Of a DNA stretch of 12,943 nucleotides, positions 1 to 5,983 are shown piece after piece (position 1 is the stretch's first letter; each line of letters begins with the position of its first letter). The notes under the pieces were generated by a model. That model did no database searches. It was not told where the DNA came from and saw only the letters and a list, made by a program, of their open reading frames with translations. Source of the stretch: Candidatus Krumholzibacteriia bacterium (GTDB lineage Bacteria; Krumholzibacteriota; Krumholzibacteriia; Krumholzibacteriales; Krumholzibacteriaceae); assembly GCA_028706585.1 (NCBI GenBank), contig JAQTVX010000029.1, forward strand, positions 1 through 12,943, written 5' to 3'. Position numbers and translations under genes: made by a program.

Positions 1-37
1 AATCGCTTCCGAGACGCTATACTGGAATCGGGTACGC

Positions 38-1261
38 TTGAAAATCCTCACGCTGATACTTGCCGGAGGCACCGGCAAGGAGCTTTCCGTGCTGACCCGC
101 CATAGGGCCAAGACCGCGGTGCCTTTCGGCGGCCGCTATCGCATCATCGATTTCTGCCTGAGCAACTGTGTCCATTCTGGCATGCAGGAAATCGCGATTC
201 TTGCCCAGTATTCCCCGAAATCGTTGATCGATCACATCGGCATGGGCAAATCCTGGGATCTTGACCGAAAGAGCGGAGGGGTGTACATCCTCCAGCCGAC
301 TCATAACGGCGTGGCGGCACAGTGGTATCTGGGCACTGCGGATGCGCTGTACCAGAACGTCGATCTTATAAGGAATTCGAAGGCCGAGGCAATCCTGGTT
401 CTCTCGGGGGATCAGGTCTACGTCATGGATTACCGGATCATGCTGCGGCAGCATGTCGCCCTCGGCACGGCTTGCACACTGGCGATCAAGAAGGTTCATC
501 CGAGCCAGCGGTCGCGTTTCGGCATGGTGCGATGCTCACGGAGCGGCCTTGTGACGGCCTTCCAGGAAAAGCCGACCGAATCGACCTTCCGCCACGCGTC
601 TTTGGGCATATACCTTTTCAGGCGCGATTTTCTGCTCGATGCCCTGGAGTCCGGAAAGACGGACATTGTATTCGACATTATCATGCCCCTTCTCAAGCGT
701 GGGGATGTCGCGGGGTACGAGTTCGAGGGATACTGGGAGGACATTGGTTCAATCTCAAGCTACTATCGCGCGTCGCTGCAGCTCCTGAAGAACAGGCTTC
801 TGATTGCCGATCCCGAATGGCCGATATTTACAAGAGACAGCGGGTTTCCGCCCGCGAAGTGTGCCGATGGCGCCAGCGTGAGCGATTCGATCATCGCGGA
901 CGGATGCGTCATCAAGGGGACGGTCATGGGCTCGATCCTCTTTCCCGGCGCAACGGTCGGGAAGGGGGCCGTCGTGAAGGACAGTATCGTTTTTTCGTTC
1001 GCAAGAATCGGGGACGGCGCACGCGTTTCGAGGAGCATACTCGACAAATTCGTCGTCGTCTCGAGCGGCGCGAGGGTCGGCTCCGGGCCGTCGCGCGCGT
1101 CGACGCCGGCCGCCGAGAGGACGACGGCGAAGCGATCCCCTGAAACGGCCGGTGGAATCGCGGTTCTCGGCCGTCGGGCGAGGGTGTCCCGGTATGCGGT
1201 GATACGTGGCGGAGCGCTCGTTGAGCCGCATGCGGTAGTTACGAGGCGGGGGAACAGTTGA
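38..1261 (+). CDS. GlgC-family ADP-glucose pyrophosphorylase subunit, probably non-catalytic or modulatory
   Basis: This is a 407-residue homologue of glucose-1-phosphate adenylyltransferase, which makes ADP-glucose from ATP and glucose 1-phosphate for glycogen synthesis. The N-terminal nucleotidyltransferase domain (about 1-250) shows LAGGTGKEL (8-16), RAKTAVPFGG (23-32), SGDQVYVMDY (123-132), FQEKP (175-179) and EDIGS (234-238). A left-handed beta-helix of hexapeptide repeats follows from about 278. Family members normally have GGxGxRL, RAKPAV, WYRGTADA and GDHIY. Here Arg is Glu15, Pro is Thr26, Arg is Leu98 and His is Gln126, so catalysis is doubtful. Residues 350-372 are a Pro/Ala/Thr/Arg-rich insertion that breaks the helix pattern. 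The TTG start places LAGG seven residues in, as in relatives, with GGAATCGGG just upstream. The frame stays open to the window edge, so a longer start cannot be excluded. The stop overlaps the TTG of the next paralogue, suggesting translational coupling. I infer a partner subunit for that enzyme. Family assignment is firm; inactivity is an inference. Confidence -1.
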   Translation: MKILTLILAGGTGKELSVLTRHRAKTAVPFGGRYRIIDFCLSNCVHSGMQEIAILAQYSPKSLIDHIGMGKSWDLDRKSGGVYILQPTHNGVAAQWYLGTADALYQNVDLIRNSKAEAILVLSGDQVYVMDYRIMLRQHVALGTACTLAIKKVHPSQRSRFGMVRCSRSGLVTAFQEKPTESTFRHASLGIYLFRRDFLLDALESGKTDIVFDIIMPLLKRGDVAGYEFEGYWEDIGSISSYYRASLQLLKNRLLIADPEWPIFTRDSGFPPAKCADGASVSDSIIADGCVIKGTVMGSILFPGATVGKGAVVKDSIVFSFARIGDGARVSRSILDKFVVVSSGARVGSGPSRASTPAAERTTAKRSPETAGGIAVLGRRARVSRYAVIRGGALVEPHAVVTRRGNS

Positions 1262-2529
1262 AGAAGACCGTGGCATTCATTCTGGCTGGAGGCGTCGGGA
1301 AGAGGCTCAGCCTTCTCACGCGCTTCCGCGCCAAGCCGGCGGTTCCATTCGCCGGAAGATATAGAATCATCGACTTCACTCTTACAAACTGCGTTCGATC
1401 CGGCATCGACGAAGTGTACGTATTGACGCAATACATTTCGCGCTCTCTCGCGCGCCATATCGGGATCGGCAAGCCATGGGATCTCGATCGGATGACGGGA
1501 GGGCTGCACGTACTGCATCCGCACCTGGGCTATCAGGCCGCCGATTGGTATCGGGGCACGGCGGACGCCATGTACCAGAACATTTCCGTCATCAAGAGGA
1601 TTGCATGCGAGAACATACTGATCCTATCGGGAGACCATGTGTATCTGATGGATTATCGGAAATTCATGACGTTTCACGAGGAGAAGGGCAAGCCTGTTTC
1701 GATGAGCGTGGTCAAGGTGCCGAGAGCGCTAACGAGGGAATTCGGAATAGCCTTCGTTGACCGTAAGGGCAATGTCACGAAGTTCGAGGAGAAACCGGAT
1801 GAGAGCGGCAGCAATCTGGCCTCAATGGGCATCTATATATTTAACAAGGAATATCTCTTATCACTTCTCAAAGAACTTGAGACAGAATATAGCGATCTCG
1901 ATTTCGGACGCCATGCGATGCCGTATATAGTCTCAAGGGGGGAGGTGTCGGCATACCGTTTTCCGGGCTACTGGCTGGACATCGGGACGCTCAAGAGCTA
2001 CTACACCGCGAGCCTGGGCCTTCTCGCGGATAAGCCGCGCCTGAAGCTCTACAGCGGCTCGTCAGCCGTTCTGACTGTGCCCGACGACTCGCCCCCCTTC
2101 GTCGTGACCAATGAAGCGCACGTGAGCAATTCCCTCATTTGCAACGGATGCTTGATCAGGGGGGATGTGCGGTCGTCGATCCTCTCTTCGGGCGTGATGA
2201 TCGAGAATGGCGCGCGAGTCGAGAATTCTATACTGTTTCACGATTGCACGATAGGGGCCGGCGCGGTGGTTCGCAACGCCATCATAGACAAGGGAGCGCT
2301 CATCGGTCCGCATGCAAATGTCGGGTCCGGAGATCCGCGTGTGCCCAATGGGCTTTTCCCGGCCTACCTCGACTTCGGGATTACGATCGTGGGAAAGAAA
2401 ACGGTCATTCCGGGAAGCATCCGAATAGGCACGAACTGCCTCGTGAGCGGCACGCTTGACAAGGGTCTCATTCCGAGGCGTGATATTGCGGACGGCGCTT
2501 CCTACATCGCGTCTGATGCGCGCCTCTGA
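1258..2529 (+). CDS. glgC: Glucose-1-phosphate adenylyltransferase (ADP-glucose pyrophosphorylase), catalytic-type copy
   Basis: The 423-residue protein should convert glucose 1-phosphate and ATP to ADP-glucose and pyrophosphate, the committed cytoplasmic step of bacterial glycogen synthesis. All signature residues are present: GGVGKRL (11-17, with Arg16), RAKPAVPF (24-31), WYRGTADA (97-104), SGDHVYLMDY (124-133, with the catalytic-type Asp126), FEEKP (176-180, with the sugar-phosphate-type Lys179) and LDIGT (240-244). A left-handed beta-helix of hexapeptide repeats runs from about 285 to the end. Length is typical of the family. The TTG start shares TTGA with the stop of the preceding paralogue, and GGGGGA lies 4 bases upstream, so the two genes should be translated together, probably into a mixed tetramer. 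The last 28 bases overlap the 3' end of the convergent transglycosylase gene. Assignment is confident; which effectors control it cannot be read from sequence. Confidence -1.
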   Translation: MKKTVAFILAGGVGKRLSLLTRFRAKPAVPFAGRYRIIDFTLTNCVRSGIDEVYVLTQYISRSLARHIGIGKPWDLDRMTGGLHVLHPHLGYQAADWYRGTADAMYQNISVIKRIACENILILSGDHVYLMDYRKFMTFHEEKGKPVSMSVVKVPRALTREFGIAFVDRKGNVTKFEEKPDESGSNLASMGIYIFNKEYLLSLLKELETEYSDLDFGRHAMPYIVSRGEVSAYRFPGYWLDIGTLKSYYTASLGLLADKPRLKLYSGSSAVLTVPDDSPPFVVTNEAHVSNSLICNGCLIRGDVRSSILSSGVMIENGARVENSILFHDCTIGAGAVVRNAIIDKGALIGPHANVGSGDPRVPNGLFPAYLDFGITIVGKKTVIPGSIRIGTNCLVSGTLDKGLIPRRDIADGASYIASDARL

Positions 2530-4394
2530 TCGGTCTCGATATAGATCTTCAGCTTTTCACCCGGATACAGCTTGTTGCGGTTTGTCCTCTTGTTCCAAGC
2601 GAGGATTGAGGACACGTTGACCTTGTATAGGCGGCCTATGGAGGTCAGGGTCTCGCCTTTTTTGACGGTGTGAGTGACGCACTGTGGGTCGTTCGCAGAG
2701 GCCGGCGACTCCGGGTCGGCTGATGCGTTGGGGGCGAGCGGAGTCTCCGATCCACCGTGTTCCATCGATGCCTGCTTTTCGTCGCGTGCGTCCGCTGGTT
2801 TCATCCGTATCCACAGTGTGTCTCCCGGATGAATGTTGGATTCGTATGACAGATTGTTCCATTCGCGAAGCTGTGCGAGGCTCGTGTGAAATCGTTCGGC
2901 GATTTTTACGAGCGTATCGTTCTTCCTGACGACGTAGCGAATCTGGCTCTGTCCGTCCGCAGCGGAGAGGAGAGGCTGAGAAGCCTGATCGAGCGGCGGC
3001 TTGGGGCTACGGTACGATGGTCTGCTGGCGATGCGCGCGGAGCGCTGAGTATCCTTGACCGGTATGAGAAGAATATTGCCCGGGTGGATGTTACGGGCCA
3101 GATCGATCTCGTTGACCTTCATGATCTCCTTTGCGGAGACCTCGTAATCGGCCGCGATATGGGAGATCGTCTCGCCCTTCTTCACCCTGTGCTGAACGAA
3201 GGATTGAAGCTTCTGCTGTTTCATTTCCGCGAGCTGTGAAAGGCAGTGCTCTCCGGCCCCGCGCGGAACCTTGACCTCCACGACCATATCCGGGGGCGTG
3301 CACCATTTCTTGAAATGAGGATTGAGGCTTTTGATTTCGCTCAATGAGCAGCCGGCGGCGTCCGCGATCGCCCCCAGGTTGAAGGGTTGCTCGACCTCGA
3401 TGATGTCGAATTGCAGGGGCGATCTCGATGGTCTTTCGAACCCGTATGTCTCCGGGCTGCGCCCGATGGCGAGCGCCGCCATGAATTTCGGCACGAACCA
3501 CATTGTCTGCGCCGGAAGATCGAGCCTCCAATAGTCGGTTGTTCGCTGGCGGGTTATGGCATAGGCGACGCGGTGTTCGCCTGCATTGTACGCGGCGAGC
3601 GCAAGGGGCCACGAATCGAAGAGATCGTGCAGGTATTTCAAGTAATTCGCCGCGGCATAGGTCGATGCCACGATGTCGCTGCGCTCGTCGATCCACCAGT
3701 TGATTCGGAGCCCGAACAGCCTTGCCGTGCCGGACATGAACTGCCATGGGCCGAAAGCCTTCATGTGAGATTTGGCGGTCATGCTCAGCCCGCTCTCGAT
3801 GACGGCGAGGTACATGAGATCGCGGGGCAGGCCGACATCGGTGAGGATCGGCTCGATGACGTCCTCCAGCTCGCCGGTCCGTTCGAGCCAGCGCGAAAAG
3901 TGCTTGCGACCGCTTCCCTTGAAGTAGTCGATCCAATAGCGGGTCTTCTGATTGTATACGATCTCGATTTCTTCATCGACGACTGTGTTACGTGCTATCG
4001 AATCGATCAGTGCGACCATATTCGGCCGGGTCTGGCCCTGAAGCTCATCGTCGTCAATGCGCTGCAACAGGCATCGCGCCCTGTCATCCATGTAGTCGAG
4101 GTGATCGCACGCGGCTGGATCCGGCGACATCGCCCTGACGTCGGCGATGTCCTGAAGAAGCTCCCTCGCGGAGGCCTGGGAAGACTCGCGATCTCCGAGG
4201 TAGAAGGCGGCGGAGGCGCAATCGAGCTTCTGTGCGAGAACGAGAAGCTGCGGGAACCGGACGTAAATATCTTCCTCGGATTCCGAGACGCAGCCGGCCC
4301 CACCGAGAGCCGCGACGGACCGGTTCTCTCCTGCCGTGCAGCCGGATAGCGCGATCGAAATCACGAGCAGAAGCAGCACGGGCTTGTATTGCAT
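2502..4394 (-). CDS. mltD: MltD-like membrane-bound lytic murein transglycosylase (lipoprotein, SLT domain plus three LysM)
   Basis: This 630-residue lipoprotein should cleave peptidoglycan glycan strands to 1,6-anhydro products at the periplasmic face of a membrane. The N-terminus has a hydrophobic stretch ending in the lipobox LSGC (16-19), so Cys19 would be lipidated. The SLT domain (about 180-300) contains AVIESG with catalytic-type Glu200, FGPWQFM (214-220) and ALAAYNAGE (265-273). A degenerate LysM-like stretch (about 330-377) precedes three clear LysM repeats (about 400-446, 485-531 and 573-620), joined by Ser/Pro/Ala-rich linkers. I chose the ATG at 4394 because it begins the signal peptide directly and has AAGGA 7 bases upstream. 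An ATG 31 codons earlier, at 4487, would bury the signal peptide and lies upstream of the predicted promoter. The gene is convergent with glgC (28-bp overlap) and divergent from the GGDEF operon. E. coli MltD has fewer LysM repeats; the extra one suggests stronger glycan binding. Confidence -1.
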   Translation of the reverse strand: MQYKPVLLLLVISIALSGCTAGENRSVAALGGAGCVSESEEDIYVRFPQLLVLAQKLDCASAAFYLGDRESSQASARELLQDIADVRAMSPDPAACDHLDYMDDRARCLLQRIDDDELQGQTRPNMVALIDSIARNTVVDEEIEIVYNQKTRYWIDYFKGSGRKHFSRWLERTGELEDVIEPILTDVGLPRDLMYLAVIESGLSMTAKSHMKAFGPWQFMSGTARLFGLRINWWIDERSDIVASTYAAANYLKYLHDLFDSWPLALAAYNAGEHRVAYAITRQRTTDYWRLDLPAQTMWFVPKFMAALAIGRSPETYGFERPSRSPLQFDIIEVEQPFNLGAIADAAGCSLSEIKSLNPHFKKWCTPPDMVVEVKVPRGAGEHCLSQLAEMKQQKLQSFVQHRVKKGETISHIAADYEVSAKEIMKVNEIDLARNIHPGNILLIPVKDTQRSARIASRPSYRSPKPPLDQASQPLLSAADGQSQIRYVVRKNDTLVKIAERFHTSLAQLREWNNLSYESNIHPGDTLWIRMKPADARDEKQASMEHGGSETPLAPNASADPESPASANDPQCVTHTVKKGETLTSIGRLYKVNVSSILAWNKRTNRNKLYPGEKLKIYIETDQRRASDAM

Positions 4395-4407
4395 AGAGGA
4401 ATCCTTT

Positions 4408-4432
4408 CGATTCACATCAATATATTGAATCG
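4408..4432. promoter_or_regulatory. Candidate operator: inverted repeats over the mltD promoter
   Basis: CGATTCA at 4408-4414 and its exact reverse complement TGAATCG at 4426-4432 flank 11 bases, centred on the predicted -10 box of the transglycosylase gene. A second perfect palindrome, CAATATATTG, lies inside at 4418-4427. A further half-site pair, GAATC at 4427-4431 and GATTC at 4441-4445, reaches the -35 box. The placement would suit a dimeric repressor. No regulator gene is in the window, and short AT-rich palindromes near a -10 box can arise by chance. Confidence -1.
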
Positions 4433-4447
4433 GTCCGGGGGATTCAA
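4419..4447 (-). promoter_or_regulatory. Probable sigma70-type promoter for mltD
   Basis: Read on the minus strand, TTGAAT (4447-4442, four of six consensus bases) and TATATT (4424-4419, five of six) are separated by exactly 17 bases. Transcription would start near 4412, giving a leader of about 18 bases before the ATG at 4394. The ribosome binding site AAGGA lies at 4406-4402, inside that leader. This position also argues against the longer start at 4487, which would be upstream of the promoter. Confidence -1.
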
Positions 4448-4523
4448 GCAAATGCGCCGGCACAGCGGGTTTCCGCGCGCTGTTCATCGGCCTGCGTCCG
4501 TCGCGCCGCCGGGGTTCTTTTTA

Positions 4524-4552
4524 TGGAAAACCACCACTGGCTGGTGTATAAT
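4524..4552 (+). promoter_or_regulatory. Probable sigma70-type promoter for the GGDEF-comEC-purine operon
   Basis: A perfect TATAAT at 4547-4552 is preceded, after a 17-base spacer, by TGGAAA at 4524-4529 (four of six matches to TTGACA). Transcription would start near 4559, leaving about 47 bases before the ATG at 4606. AAGG at 4596-4599 is the ribosome binding site, 6 bases from the start codon. This is the only convincing promoter I see on the plus strand between here and guaA. The leader is too short to hold a purine riboswitch. Confidence -1.
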
Positions 4553-4605
4553 TGTAACTGGCACAAGAGAAAAACACCGTTTGCGCCTTGTGAAGAAGGT
4601 TTGCC

Positions 4606-5904
4606 ATGCATCCGGGAATTGACAGAGATTATCGATACCTTCTCTCACGGCTCATTCCCCGTCATCTGCTTTCATCCGAACGGTTAGCCGAGGTGGAGCG
4701 GGTCCTCGATCGGGGAGGCCGCGCCGAGCTCGTCAGCGAAGCGTATTCAGCCATGCAGGAGCTCACGGCGAAAGGCGCCTTTCTGAGCGACGGGATTACG
4801 CGAACGAATGGGACCGTTTCGATCTCGTACCGGTCGACGGAGCAGTCGTCGACGATAACCCTCGTTATGACGGCTGCCGAGTGGGGAGTCATTGTGGGGT
4901 CCCATCAGGGAGTGGAAGGGATTCTCCCGTCTGTGTTCGCGGGAATTATTTCATCGCTGTCGCTCAACGATTCCCCGAAGACGATAACGGTCAGGATCGA
5001 GGAAATGCTCTCGCTGGCGGGGCGAATCGTCGAGGGAGCGCGCGGGAAGCTTCTCTTTGTCAATACGATTCCGGCGATCCGGGAATGGTCGCCGGACACG
5101 GTCGCGTTTCTTCCCCTGAGCGAGGCGTTGAAGCGGCGATTCTACCATTCCTGTCTTACGAGTGGGATGAAGCACTCCTTCATCAGATTGTCCGGGGAGA
5201 GAAGCGGGGGAGGGGCATTCGCGATTGCGGAGGCGACGAAATCTGTTTTCATGATCCCGCTTCTGGCCCGGGATATCAAATGGGCGATTCTCGAGGTGCA
5301 CCTCACCGGTGATTCCCCTCCGGATGCAGGTGCGATATCGAACCTGCACATTCTCGGTCAGGGGATCGTTAGGCTTCTGGACAACAACACGCAGCTCGAG
5401 AAAATGGTCTCCGTGGATCGTCTCACACAGGTTCACAATCGGAACCACTACGAGTTGCAGGTTCCGCTCGAGATCGAGCGCGCAAACCGAAACAGGATGA
5501 ACCTTGCGTTTCTAATGATCGATATCGACGATTTCAAAAAGGTCAACGATGCCTTCGGGCACGAGGTCGGCGATCGGGTGCTTCGGCTCGTGGCGCAGAC
5601 GGTGCGAAGATCGCTGCGCAAGATTGATCTCCTGTTCAGGTACGGTGGCGAGGAGTTCACCGTGCTTCTGCCCGGAACTGGCGCCGACTCCGCGAGAAGA
5701 ACCGCCGAGAGGATAAGAGGGATCGTGGGGCGAGCAGAGCATACGCTGGAGGATGGGAGAAAGGTGAAGGTCACGATAAGCATCGGCGGCTGCATCTACC
5801 CTTTGCAGGCGCAGAATGAAAATCAGTTGTTCAGGATGGCCGACAAAGCGCTCTATGCGGCGAAGGAGGAGGGGAAGAACCGGGTAGTATTTTCGGGGGA
5901 CTGA
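4606..5904 (+). CDS. GGDEF-domain diguanylate cyclase with a GAF-like N-terminal region
   Basis: The 432-residue soluble protein should condense two GTP into the second messenger c-di-GMP. The GGDEF domain (about 265-430) has the metal-binding-type Asp306 in LMIDIDDFKKVND, the active-site signature GGEEF at 347-351, and a product-inhibition (I-site) motif RKID at 338-341, exactly five residues before the signature. The enzyme therefore looks active and feedback-inhibited. The N-terminal 260 residues have no transmembrane segment. They contain an alpha/beta pattern (about 145-260) that resembles a GAF sensor domain, preceded by a region (1-140) I do not recognise. The ligand is unknown. The gene is first in an apparent operon with comEC and purine genes, separated from comEC by 79 bases that contain a small hairpin. 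GTP is both its substrate and the downstream product of guaA in the same operon. Confidence -1.
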   Translation: MHPGIDRDYRYLLSRLIPRHLLSSERLAEVERVLDRGGRAELVSEAYSAMQELTAKGAFLSDGITRTNGTVSISYRSTEQSSTITLVMTAAEWGVIVGSHQGVEGILPSVFAGIISSLSLNDSPKTITVRIEEMLSLAGRIVEGARGKLLFVNTIPAIREWSPDTVAFLPLSEALKRRFYHSCLTSGMKHSFIRLSGERSGGGAFAIAEATKSVFMIPLLARDIKWAILEVHLTGDSPPDAGAISNLHILGQGIVRLLDNNTQLEKMVSVDRLTQVHNRNHYELQVPLEIERANRNRMNLAFLMIDIDDFKKVNDAFGHEVGDRVLRLVAQTVRRSLRKIDLLFRYGGEEFTVLLPGTGADSARRTAERIRGIVGRAEHTLEDGRKVKVTISIGGCIYPLQAQNENQLFRMADKALYAAKEEGKNRVVFSGD

Positions 5905-5915
5905 TTCGCTGGGGC

Positions 5916-5930
5916 CGACGCGCTGCGTCG
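5916..5930 (+). other. Small GC-rich stem-loop between the GGDEF gene and comEC
   Basis: CGACGC at 5916-5921 and GCGTCG at 5925-5930 form a perfect 6-bp stem with a 3-base loop. It sits 12 bases after the GGDEF stop and is not followed by a T run, so it is not a standard intrinsic terminator. It might stabilise or partly separate the upstream message. With a stem this short in GC-rich DNA, chance is a fair explanation. Confidence -1.
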
Positions 5931-5971
5931 AATGCATGCGGCGGTCCGAGATCGTTTCGGGAGGGCAGCAT

Positions 5972-5977
5972 GGGAGG
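5972..5977 (+). promoter_or_regulatory. Ribosome binding site that decides the comEC start
   Basis: GGGAGG at 5972-5977 lies 3 bases before an ATG at 5981, 6 before an ATG at 5984 and 9 before a GTG at 5987, all in the comEC frame. The spacing favours 5984. The earlier in-frame ATG at 5936 has no comparable site, and the 16 residues it would add are polar rather than the start of a membrane helix. Confidence -1.
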
Positions 5978-5983
5978 TGGATG

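Noticed and set aside
18..23. TATACT as a -10 box for the first glgC gene
   Set aside because: The matching -35 would lie outside the window and the leader would be under 10 bases, so it cannot be supported.
3387..4349. A 320-codon open frame on the plus strand opposite mltD
   Set aside because: It lies wholly antisense to a gene with clear SLT and LysM motifs, has no recognisable domain and starts without a ribosome binding site. Long antisense frames are expected in GC-rich coding DNA.
4395..4487. N-terminal extension of mltD from the ATG at 4487
   Set aside because: It would put 31 mostly polar residues before a clean lipoprotein signal peptide and starts upstream of the predicted promoter.
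4553..4605. A purine riboswitch ahead of the purine operon
   Set aside because: The predicted leader is only about 47 bases and shows none of the paired helices or loop sequences of the purine or PRPP/ppGpp aptamers.
5936..5983. Longer comEC start at ATG 5936
   Set aside because: There is no ribosome binding site before it, whereas GGGAGG lies just before the internal ATG at 5984, where the first membrane helix begins.
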